In this document: in pieces, positions 1 to 5,295 of the stretch
How positions within the stretch are numbered: the first letter of the stretch is position 1
Layout: each line of letters starts with the position of its first letter
DNA from: Hyphomicrobiales bacterium
GTDB taxonomy: Bacteria > Pseudomonadota > Alphaproteobacteria > Rhizobiales > Devosiaceae
Direction of reading: 5' to 3'
Assembly (NCBI GenBank): GCA_015487515.1
Contig: WFPQ01000203.1
Coordinates: forward strand, 1 to 5,295
Length of the DNA stretch: 5,295 nt
Position numbers and translations under genes: made by a program
Notes under the pieces: generated by a model
Databases searched by the model: none
What the model was told of the DNA's origin: nothing
What the model saw: the letters and a program-made list of their open reading frames with translations, nothing else

Positions 1-42
1 GTCCGGTAGTTTCCTGGTGAAACCGGTCGGGTTCACCAGCAT
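1..42 (-). CDS. Possible N-terminal fragment of a divergent gene (unidentified)
   Basis: On the minus strand an ATG at 42-40 opens a frame that runs off the left edge with the residues MLVNPTGFTRKLPD. The frame also stays open upstream to a stop at 90-88, so a TTG at 54-52 is another possible start. Sequence up to about position 90 is GC-rich and the AT-rich leader begins after it, which fits a divergent gene starting here. No good Shine-Dalgarno sequence precedes the ATG, and 14 codons are too few to identify a family. The competing explanation is a plus-strand frame open from position 2 to a TAA at 137-139, which would be the tail of an upstream gene. Neither reading is secure. Confidence 0.25.
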   Translation of the reverse strand, partial: MLVNPTGFTRKLPD

Positions 43-90
43 GGGATGCGACAAATCGCCCCGGAAGGGAATGAAAAAACCAGCCGGCTA

Positions 91-256
91 CAGGATTGAA
101 AAACAACCGGATTCCAACCAAAAACTTGAACGATTCTAAATTATCGTCAGCAAATAATCCATTGTTTTTCAAACACTTATTGACTATCAGGCAAGATAGC
201 TTCAAAAAGACCCTGCTTGCTTGGGACCTTTAATCCCATGGAAACAGGAGAATTTG
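91..256 (+). promoter_or_regulatory. Leader and promoter region of the iron-uptake operon
   Basis: This AT-rich stretch separates the GC-rich left edge from the binding-protein gene and should hold its promoter. One possible sigma70-like pair is TTGTTT at 162-167 and TATCAG at 185-190, spaced 17 nt. Another -35-like hexamer, TTGACT, lies at 180-185 but has no good -10 at the right distance. Short dyads occur at 130-147 (ACGAT/ATCGT), 163-175 (TGTTT/AAACA), 184-199 (CTATC/GATAG) and 222-238 (TGGGA/TCCCA). Iron-binding-protein genes are normally repressed by iron through Fur, RirA or Irr, so an operator is expected here. The sequence does not prove which dyad is used, or that any is. Confidence 0.4.
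246..250 (+). promoter_or_regulatory. Ribosome binding site deciding the start at 257
   Basis: AGGAG lies 6 nt before the ATG at 257-259. This supports 257 over the in-frame upstream start at 221. The 221 start would add 12 residues ahead of a normal signal peptide and has no comparable site. Confidence 0.85.
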
Positions 257-1291
257 ATGAAAAGCACTTTCAAAGCGGCGGCCATTGCCGCCATGCTGGG
301 AATACCGGCAATCACCGCCAGTCCAGCTCTGGCAAACAGCAACCAGGTCAATATCTATTCCTACCGCCAACCCGAACTGATTGCCCCGGTACTGGATGCA
401 TTCACCGAGGAAACCGGCATTGAAACCCGGGTTCTGAACCTGAAGGACGGAATGGTGGAGCGCCTGAGGGCCGAAGGGCTCAATTCCCCGGCCGATGTCA
501 TTCTGACCGTTGACATAGGGCGCCTGATCGGCGTCAAGGAAGGGGGGGTGACCCAGCCTGTAAACAGCGAAACCATAAACCGGAACATTCCCGAGCAATA
601 TCGTGACCCGGAAGGAGAATGGTTCGGTCTTACCCTCAGGGCCCGGGTGGTTCTGGCCTCGCGCGAGCGGGTCGAGCAGAATTCCATCACCTATGCGGAA
701 CTGGCCGACCCGAAATGGAACGGGCGCATCTGTATCCGCTCCGGGCAACACCCCTACAACATCGCCCTGTTTGCCTCCATAATCGCCCATGAGGGGGAAC
801 AGGCGGCAAGGGAATGGCTGACGGGGCTGAAAAACAACCTGGCCCGCTCGCCCGTGGGCAATGACCGGGCCCAGGTCCAGGGAATTTATTCAGGAGAATG
901 CGACCTTGCCATCGGTTATACCTATTACATGGGGCTGATGAAAACCAATGAAAGGAATCCCGAACAAAAGGAATGGGAAGCATCGGTAAAGGTGCTGTTT
1001 CCAAACAGGGACGGCCGCGGAACCCATGTAAACGTTTCGGGAATGGCCATGGCCAAAAATGCCCCCAACCGGGGAAATGCCCTGGCGCTGATGGAGTTCC
1101 TCTCAAGCGCAAAAGCCCAGGAAATCTACGCGGAGCAGGTTTTCGAATACCCGATAGCCCCGGGAGCCCAGCCATCGCAAATCACCCGTGATTACGGGGA
1201 ACTGGTCGCAGACACCCTGCCAATAACCGAAATAGCCCGCCTAAGGGAAGCCGCATCCCGGCTGGTGGACGAGGTCGGATTCAACGATTAG
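257..1291 (+). CDS. fbpA: Periplasmic Fe(3+) ABC transporter substrate-binding protein (FbpA/FutA family)
   Basis: This 344-residue protein should bind ferric iron in the periplasm and deliver it to the permease encoded next. Residues 1-26 are a Sec signal peptide: a short basic start (MKSTFK), an Ala-rich hydrophobic core and a likely cleavage after ALA26. The mature part opens with VNIYSYRQPEL (31-41) and then an AFTEETGIE segment, as in FutA-like iron-binding proteins. YAELADPKWNGRICIR (146-161), HPYN (165-168), GNDRAQ (201-206) and the GYTYYMG stretch (220-226) also follow the family. Tyr167, Tyr223 and Tyr224 are the expected iron-phenolate ligands. The His-Tyr pair found near the N-terminus of FutA1 is Gln38-Pro39 here, so the coordination probably belongs to the three-tyrosine type (inference). 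Length is normal for the family. The permease gene starts 33 nt after the stop, so the two are probably co-transcribed. The family call is strong; iron as ligand is inferred from homology. Confidence 0.92.
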   Translation: MKSTFKAAAIAAMLGIPAITASPALANSNQVNIYSYRQPELIAPVLDAFTEETGIETRVLNLKDGMVERLRAEGLNSPADVILTVDIGRLIGVKEGGVTQPVNSETINRNIPEQYRDPEGEWFGLTLRARVVLASRERVEQNSITYAELADPKWNGRICIRSGQHPYNIALFASIIAHEGEQAAREWLTGLKNNLARSPVGNDRAQVQGIYSGECDLAIGYTYYMGLMKTNERNPEQKEWEASVKVLFPNRDGRGTHVNVSGMAMAKNAPNRGNALALMEFLSSAKAQEIYAEQVFEYPIAPGAQPSQITRDYGELVADTLPITEIARLREAASRLVDEVGFND

Positions 1292-1303
1292 GGTCATGAC
1301 CCT
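1290..1303. repeat. Perfect 14-bp palindrome on the fbpA stop codon
   Basis: AGGGTCATGACCCT is fully self-complementary and covers the last two bases of the TAG stop. It lies between the binding-protein stop and the permease ribosome binding site. With no loop it is a poor RNA hairpin, although a stem with the central four bases as loop (AGGGT/ACCCT) could form. It could be a protein-binding site, a weak processing or stability element, or chance. Confidence 0.6.
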
Positions 1304-1314
1304 TAACATCGGGC

Positions 1315-1320
1315 AGGGGG
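1315..1320 (+). promoter_or_regulatory. Ribosome binding site for the TTG-started permease gene
   Basis: AGGGGG, within CAGGGGGT, resembles the AAGGAGGT consensus. It ends 4 nt before a TTG at 1325 and 10 nt before a second in-frame TTG at 1331, so it does not decide clearly between them. Confidence 0.55.
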
Positions 1321-1324
1321 TAAC

Positions 1325-3076
1325 TTGGCCTTGAAAAAAAAGCCCAGAGGCTTACCGTTGAAAACAATAGGCAATACCGCCCCGGAACCTGCCGTTCCGG
1401 GGCGGACTTGGCGCAGGAAATCCAATGCGGGCAACAGCACCATTCAAAGAAACAGCCGCTGGCCAACCATCGGCGCTTCCCTGGTGGCCATGCTGGTGGG
1501 AATGCCGATAATCGCCCTGATGGCAATGGCGGCGGGGGGCGACCTGCAAAGCCTTTCAAGCATTGGCACGACGGTTTTACCCAAGGCAGCGATGACCACG
1601 CTGCTGCTCCTGGCCGGACTGGCAGTAATGGCCGGCTCGATCGGGGCAATAGCGGCATGGCTGACCTGTTTCTTTGAATTTCCCGGACGCAGGATCCTGA
1701 CCTGGGCCCTGATGCTGCCGCTGGCGGTGCCAACCTATATCAGCGCCTATACCTTTACCGAGTTTTTTACCTTTACCGGGCCGGTTCAGGGGCTGGTACG
1801 GGAACTGGGCGGATTTGCTTCGGCCCGGGAATACTGGTTCCCGGAAATCCGGTCCCTTGGCGGGGCCATTATAGTGCTTTCGCTGGTGCTCTATCCCTAT
1901 GTCTATCTGAGCGTCAGGGCGCTTTTTGTAGTGCAGGGGCGCCGGGGCATCGAAGCGGGTATCATGCTCGGAGCAGGCCAGGTCAGGATATTGACCTCGA
2001 TATTGCTGCCCCTGGCACGGCCGGCGCTGGCACTGGGAATAATACTGGTGATGATGGAGGCAATAAACGACATTGGCGCCATGGAGTTCCTCGGGGTTCA
2101 GACCCTGACATTTTCGATTTTTTCCATATGGGTCAACCGGGGCGATGCGGCCGGTTCGGCCCAGCTGGCCCTTGCCCTGCTGTTTCTGGTACTGGCCCTG
2201 ATCGGTTTTGAAAGATGGGCAAGGCGCAAGCAGCGCTTTAGTGACCCAAGCCAGTCATCCAGACTGCTGTTCGAGCGCATCAGGCTCAAGGGGTGGAGGG
2301 CGGCCGGGGCAACGCTCTTGTGTTTCATGCCGGTGGGGCTGGGCTTTGGGGTTCCATTCCTGATCCTTGGAAACTACGCAAGCCGTTACCTGTTTTCCGG
2401 TTTCAGTCAAAGAATGCTGGAAGCCCTTGCCACCAGCATAATACTGGCTTCAATTGCCGCCCTTGTAACCGTTGCTCTGGCAATCTTTCTGAGCTATTCG
2501 GTAAGGGTGGGAAAAAGCAATGTGACCGGCTTCATGGTGCGCCTTGCCTCGGTCGGCTATGCACTGCCCGGCACCATAATCGCCCTTGGAATATTCCTGC
2601 CCATAGCAAATCTTGACAATTACGTCGATTCATTGATGCGCCAGTGGTTCGGAATATCAAGCGGACTGCTGATAACCGGGTCCGGGGCAACGCTGATATA
2701 TGCCTATGTGGTCAGGTTCATGGCGGTTGCAGAAGGTTCCATAGACGCCGGATTCAAGAAGATTTCGCCAAACCTTGACGATGCGGCCAGGTGCTTTGGC
2801 TATTCACGATGGCAAACCCTGAGAATGATATTGCTGCCCCTGCTGCGCCCGGCCATCATAACGGCGGGGCTGCTGGTATTCATCGACAGCCTCAAGGAGC
2901 TTTCGGCAACATTGATGCTGCGCCCGTTCGGCATGGAAACCACCGCCATCTTCATCCACGACCTGGCATCAAGGGGCCGGATAGAACAGGCCGGCATCGC
3001 CTCGTTGCTATTGGTGCTGGCAGGAATAATCCCGGTCATCATCCTTTCCAGGTCGATGGCGACAGAAAAGACCTGA
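1325..3076 (+). CDS. fbpB: Iron(III) ABC transporter permease, two fused membrane domains (FbpB/SfuB type)
   Basis: This inner-membrane protein of up to 583 residues carries two tandem binding-protein-dependent permease domains, so one chain supplies both halves of the channel. Each domain has a coupling-helix EAA-type loop that docks on an ATPase: IEAGIMLGAGQVRILTSILL (209-228, followed by PLARP) and DDAARCFGYSRWQTLRMILL (486-505, followed by PLLRP). About a dozen hydrophobic segments can be seen, near 49-70, 92-115, 124-143, 178-198, 234-250, 277-296, 327-349, 367-390, 404-425, 445-465, 508-525 and 554-575. The first 46 residues are a basic, Pro-rich cytosolic tail. No ATG occurs before codon 56, which is already inside the first membrane segment, so a TTG start is needed: 1325, 1331 (followed by three Lys codons) or 1358. 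Position 1325 is the first possible start after an in-frame TAA at 1304-1306. The size and fused layout match ferric-iron permeases of the FbpB/SfuB/HitB group. Iron specificity rests mainly on the preceding gene. Confidence 0.9.
   Translation: MALKKKPRGLPLKTIGNTAPEPAVPGRTWRRKSNAGNSTIQRNSRWPTIGASLVAMLVGMPIIALMAMAAGGDLQSLSSIGTTVLPKAAMTTLLLLAGLAVMAGSIGAIAAWLTCFFEFPGRRILTWALMLPLAVPTYISAYTFTEFFTFTGPVQGLVRELGGFASAREYWFPEIRSLGGAIIVLSLVLYPYVYLSVRALFVVQGRRGIEAGIMLGAGQVRILTSILLPLARPALALGIILVMMEAINDIGAMEFLGVQTLTFSIFSIWVNRGDAAGSAQLALALLFLVLALIGFERWARRKQRFSDPSQSSRLLFERIRLKGWRAAGATLLCFMPVGLGFGVPFLILGNYASRYLFSGFSQRMLEALATSIILASIAALVTVALAIFLSYSVRVGKSNVTGFMVRLASVGYALPGTIIALGIFLPIANLDNYVDSLMRQWFGISSGLLITGSGATLIYAYVVRFMAVAEGSIDAGFKKISPNLDDAARCFGYSRWQTLRMILLPLLRPAIITAGLLVFIDSLKELSATLMLRPFGMETTAIFIHDLASRGRIEQAGIASLLLVLAGIIPVIILSRSMATEKT
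1377..1405 (+). repeat. Perfect 12-bp inverted repeat (strong hairpin) in the permease start region
   Basis: CCGCCCCGGAAC at 1377-1388 and GTTCCGGGGCGG at 1394-1405 are exact reverse complements separated by a 5-nt loop, CTGCC. The stem is GC-rich and lies 52 nt downstream of the TTG at 1325, inside the non-conserved N-terminal tail. No T-run follows, so it does not look like an intrinsic terminator. It may slow translation or protect the upstream mRNA from 3' exonucleases. The role is unknown. Confidence 0.75.
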
Positions 3077-3204
3077 AAGGACAATGGAGCCGGCCTCTTT
3101 TAAGGGCAATAACAGGTCCTGAGCCCAAATCTCGCGGAGCAGGATCCCCGCGCGCAGAATCCGGCGGGTAACAAGCCCCCCTGACCATCAGATCCCGGTC
3201 TGTA
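3077..3204. other. Convergent intergenic region between permease and ATPase genes
   Basis: The permease (+) and ATPase (-) genes end facing each other across 128 bp, so terminators for both are expected. No textbook terminator is visible. The best structure is a 7-bp imperfect stem at 3133-3139 and 3146-3152 (CGCGGAG/CCCCGCG, with a G-U wobble when read on the minus strand), but neither side continues into a real T-run. A weak GGAG/CTCT stem followed by TTT sits at about 3084-3100 on the plus strand. No gene is supported here. Confidence 0.4.
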
Positions 3205-4203
3205 CTAAACAGGTTTTCCGTTTTCATCGAAACGGTAAAGACGGCCCTTCTTGGCAGCAATGGAAACCACATCCCCGGGATTGCAACCGGATTTTCCGGC
3301 CTGGCGCACGATTATGGGCATTTCAGTGCCCACATCGACATATATGAAACTGTCCGAGCCCAGATTCTCGACATGAACAACCTTGCCATCCCAATCGCCC
3401 TTCCTTACGATTTCAAGATGTTCGGCCCGGGCCCCGAGTGTATGGGCCTGTTTTCCTTCTGCGGCGGGGCCGGTGAAAAAATTCATCTTGGGAGAGCCGA
3501 TGAAACCGGCGACAAAAACCGAATTCGGATTGTCGTATAGCTCCATGGGGGTTCCGACCTGTTCGACCACGCCATCACGCAGGACCACGATCCTGTCGGC
3601 CATGGTCATGGCTTCAACCTGGTCATGGGTCACATAAATCATGGTGGTATCGGGCAGGGAATCACTGAGTTCGGCAATTTCCATGCGCATCTGCACCCGA
3701 AGGGCCGCATCAAGATTGGACAGGGGCTCATCGAAAAGAAAAATCTTTGGATCGCGAACTATGGAACGCCCTATGGCAACCCGCTGGCGCTGCCCTCCCG
3801 AAAGGGCCTTGGGCAGACGGTCAAGGTACTGGGTCAATTGCAGCTTTTCGGCCGCATCAAGAACAAGGGCCTTTATTTCGTCCCTTGGCATGCCCCTGAG
3901 CTTGAGGGAATAGGCCATGTTGTCATAAACGCTCATGTGGGGGTAAAGGGCATAGGACTGAAACACCATGGCAATGCCCCGCTTGGAGGGCGCAAGCTCG
4001 TTAACCCGGCGTCCGTCGATCTGCAATTCACCGCTGGTTATTTCCTCAAGGCCCGATATGCAGCGCAAGAGCGTGGATTTTCCACAACCGGAGGGGCCGA
4101 CGAAAACCATGAACTCCCCGGATTTTATATCAAGATTTATGTTCTTGAGCACATCAACCGAACCAAAGGACTTGTTAAGGTCGGTAATTTTAAGATCAGT
4201 CAT
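3205..4203 (-). CDS. aglK: Sugar ABC transporter ATPase, MalK/UgpC/AglK type (probable alpha-glucoside importer)
   Basis: This 332-residue cytoplasmic ATPase should power a CUT1 carbohydrate importer. It has every nucleotide-binding motif: Walker [10 protein letters not shown] (36-44), Q-loop Gln82 in [11 protein letters not shown], signature LSGGQ (134-138), Walker B IFLFDE (154-159), D-loop SNLD (162-165) and switch His193 in [25 protein letters not shown] (84-103) is typical of MalK/UgpC proteins. After [11 protein letters not shown] (233-243) comes an OB-fold/TOBE-type regulatory domain with ARAEHLEI and a closing [10 protein letters not shown]. At 332 residues it is somewhat shorter than the usual 355-370, and the shortage falls at the start of that C-terminal domain. 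GGAGG lies 8 nt upstream of the ATG. The gene follows the alpha-glucosidase gene by 112 bp on the same strand, matching the aglA-aglK order of Sinorhizobium aglEFGAK. The symbol is inferred from this context; MalK, UgpC or ThuK paralogues look alike in sequence. Confidence 0.88.
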   Translation of the reverse strand: MTDLKITDLNKSFGSVDVLKNINLDIKSGEFMVFVGPSGCGKSTLLRCISGLEEITSGELQIDGRRVNELAPSKRGIAMVFQSYALYPHMSVYDNMAYSLKLRGMPRDEIKALVLDAAEKLQLTQYLDRLPKALSGGQRQRVAIGRSIVRDPKIFLFDEPLSNLDAALRVQMRMEIAELSDSLPDTTMIYVTHDQVEAMTMADRIVVLRDGVVEQVGTPMELYDNPNSVFVAGFIGSPKMNFFTGPAAEGKQAHTLGARAEHLEIVRKGDWDGKVVHVENLGSDSFIYVDVGTEMPIIVRQAGKSGCNPGDVVSIAAKKGRLYRFDENGKPV

Positions 4204-4209
4204 AAAGTT

Positions 4210-4217
4210 CCCCTCCC
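4210..4217 (-). promoter_or_regulatory. Ribosome binding site of the ATPase gene
   Basis: On the minus strand GGGAGGGG lies just upstream of the ATG at 4203-4201, with its GGAGG core 8 nt away. It supports this start, which also gives the normal MalK-type N-terminus. Confidence 0.8.
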
Positions 4218-4220
4218 AAC

Positions 4221-4246
4221 GGCTCTATCCGGAAACCGGGATAGCC
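4221..4246 (-). repeat. Imperfect hairpin just upstream of the ATPase ribosome binding site
   Basis: On the minus strand GGCTATCCCGG, loop TTT, and CCGGATAGAGCC can pair over 10 bp with two small bulges. The structure ends 3 nt before the ribosome binding site. It lies in the 112-bp gap (4204-4315) between the alpha-glucosidase and ATPase genes and may affect translation of the ATPase or stability of the message. Nothing else gene-like is visible in the gap. Confidence 0.45.
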
Positions 4247-4315
4247 AGGGCCGCAATGATAAGCGATGGCGGCCATTTTTTCCATTCCCGCCTGTTCCGG
4301 CTATTCACCGGCATT

Positions 4316-5295
4316 CTACCGCTCCCCCGACACACAGACAAAGGCGGCAAAGGCAGGCAAATCCACGACCCGGCCATCACCGGGCGCAACGGAGCCGGGA
4401 GCCAGGACGGCACCCGGCGGCAATTCTTCCACCAGTTCGAATTTTTCAGCCCCTGATGACATGTTGAAGGCGCAGGTTATTTTCTGGCCTCCCAGTTCGC
4501 GGACAAAGGCCAGGACATTTCTTGGGCTTGGCAAAAGTTCAATGGTCCCCCTGATCAGGGCAGGATGGTTTTTTCTGAAACTTATGTGCTGGCGGTAAAA
4601 TTGCAGCATTGAATCAGAACCGGCAACATCCTGCTGATCGACGGCCCGGGCCAGGTGATCTCCGGGCACCGGCAGCCAGCTTTTGGGAGCAGAGGTAAAA
4701 CCGCCAAGATGGGAATGGGCCTGCCAGACCATGGGGGTTCGGCAGCCGTCCCTACCCTTGAAATTGGGCCAGAATTCAATGCCATAGGGATCGGCAAGTT
4801 CCTCGAAGGCTATTTCGGCTTCGGTAAGACCCAGTTCTTCTCCCTGATAAAGGCACACGGAACCGCGCATGCAAAGCAGGAGCATTATGGCAAGACGGGC
4901 AAAGCGATCCTCGTTTCCATGTTCGGACCAGCGGGAAACGTGACGCACAACGTCATGATTGGAAAATGCCAGGCATTGCCAGCTGTCAGTGGTCTTGCTG
5001 TCGGCCATTATGGTCTGGCGAAAATGCTCGGCATCAAAACTTCCGCCCAGAAAATCAAAGGTGTAAGCCATGTGCAGGCGGTCATTGCCGGACGTGTAAA
5101 GGGCCATGAGTTCGTGCTGGCGCTGGGCATCGCCAATTTCACCAACACTGGTGGTACCGGGAAACTCGTCCAGCAGCTTCCTGATCCTGGTCAGAAATTC
5201 AAGATTTTCGGGCCGGGACTTGTCATATATGTGATCCTGCAGGTTGTAGGGATTGACATCGGGGGCCGTGGAAGAATTGAAACGCTCGGGGGGCA
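4316..5295 (-). CDS. aglA: Alpha-glucosidase, glycoside hydrolase family 13, C-terminal part (AglA-like)
   Basis: Only the last 325 codons and the TAG stop are in the window. The frame runs open off the right edge, so the start and the catalytic nucleophile Asp (beta-4 strand region) are missing. The family's total of about 540 residues implies roughly 215 more. The visible part opens PPERFNSSTAPDVNPYNLQ, as in alpha-glucosidases. SVGEIGD carries the general acid/base Glu (codon 5138-5140), and AFSNHDVVRH carries the NHD motif with the transition-state-stabilising Asp (codon 4952-4954). RGSVCLYQGEELGL, ADPYGIEFWP and KGRDGCRTPMVW follow, all typical of bacterial GH13 alpha-glucosidases. An ISFRKNHPAL helix leads into a C-terminal beta domain ending VVDLPAFAAFVCVSGER. 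The enzyme should hydrolyse alpha-glucosides to glucose in the cytoplasm after import by the transporter whose ATPase is encoded next. Exact substrate (sucrose, maltose, trehalulose or similar) cannot be told. A methionine at 5107-5105 is internal, not the start. Confidence 0.93.
   Translation of the reverse strand, partial: PPERFNSSTAPDVNPYNLQDHIYDKSRPENLEFLTRIRKLLDEFPGTTSVGEIGDAQRQHELMALYTSGNDRLHMAYTFDFLGGSFDAEHFRQTIMADSKTTDSWQCLAFSNHDVVRHVSRWSEHGNEDRFARLAIMLLLCMRGSVCLYQGEELGLTEAEIAFEELADPYGIEFWPNFKGRDGCRTPMVWQAHSHLGGFTSAPKSWLPVPGDHLARAVDQQDVAGSDSMLQFYRQHISFRKNHPALIRGTIELLPSPRNVLAFVRELGGQKITCAFNMSSGAEKFELVEELPPGAVLAPGSVAPGDGRVVDLPAFAAFVCVSGER

Noticed and set aside
221..256. Upstream start at 221 for the binding protein
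   Set aside because: It would place 12 extra residues ahead of a normal signal peptide and lacks the ribosome binding site that the ATG at 257 has.
230..790. 186-residue minus-strand open frame
   Set aside because: It is antisense to the iron-binding-protein gene, has no family features, and is explained by GC-biased third positions of the real gene.
687..1175. 162-residue minus-strand open frame, Pro/Arg-rich
   Set aside because: It is antisense to the binding-protein gene and has low-complexity shadow composition.
1281..1733. 150-residue minus-strand open frame, Pro/Ser/Arg-rich
   Set aside because: It is antisense to the permease start region, with shadow composition and no motif.
4266..4282. 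ATGG-CGG-CCAT followed by a T6 run, terminator-like on the plus strand
   Set aside because: The stem is only 4 bp and no plus-strand gene ends nearby, so it is probably chance.
3625..4467. Long 280-residue plus-strand open frame
   Set aside because: It lies antisense to the ATPase gene, whose motifs are complete, and it continues across the gap into the alpha-glucosidase end. It shows no recognisable motif and has the repetitive His/Gly composition of a shadow frame.
4266..4598. 110-residue plus-strand open frame
   Set aside because: It is antisense to the GH13 C-terminal domain, which is well supported, and has no motif of its own.
4582..5107. Methionine at 5107 as the true start of the alpha-glucosidase
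   Set aside because: The frame stays open upstream to the right edge and encodes conserved GH13 sequence there, including the catalytic GEIGD motif.

Overview
The window looks like a chromosomal segment from a Gram-negative bacterium, most likely an alphaproteobacterium. The reasons are the moderately high GC coding sequence, a Sec-type exported ferric-iron binding protein, and an alpha-glucosidase/ABC-ATPase pair arranged like the aglA-aglK end of the rhizobial alpha-glucoside operon aglEFGAK. Codon use is somewhat unusual for such a genome because Ile ATA and Arg AGG are common. No genus can be named from the sequence alone.

Layout. Positions 1-90 are GC-rich and may hold the first codons of a divergent minus-strand gene cut by the left edge (weak). 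Positions 91-256 are AT-rich leader and promoter DNA with several short dyads. Positions 257-1291 (+) encode a periplasmic Fe(3+)-binding protein of the FbpA/FutA type. Positions 1325-3076 (+) encode a fused, two-domain ABC permease of the FbpB/SfuB type, probably started by TTG. These two genes form an iron-import unit, but the matching ATPase is not next to them. Positions 3077-3204 are a convergent intergenic region. Positions 3205-4203 (-) encode a MalK/UgpC/AglK-type ATPase. Positions 4316-5295 (-) encode the C-terminal part of a GH13 alpha-glucosidase that runs off the right edge. The minus-strand genes read alpha-glucosidase then ATPase, as in aglA-aglK.

Function. The plus-strand unit would capture ferric iron in the periplasm and pass it through the inner membrane. 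The minus-strand unit would energise uptake of an alpha-glucoside (sucrose, maltose or trehalose type) and hydrolyse it in the cytoplasm. The two units meet tail to tail and are probably regulated independently.

I see no mobile element, CRISPR array, tRNA or rRNA, and no clearly new system. The most notable non-coding signals are a perfect 12-bp-stem hairpin just inside the permease reading frame (1377-1405), a perfect 14-bp palindrome on the stop codon of the binding-protein gene (1290-1303), and a cluster of dyads upstream of the iron operon.
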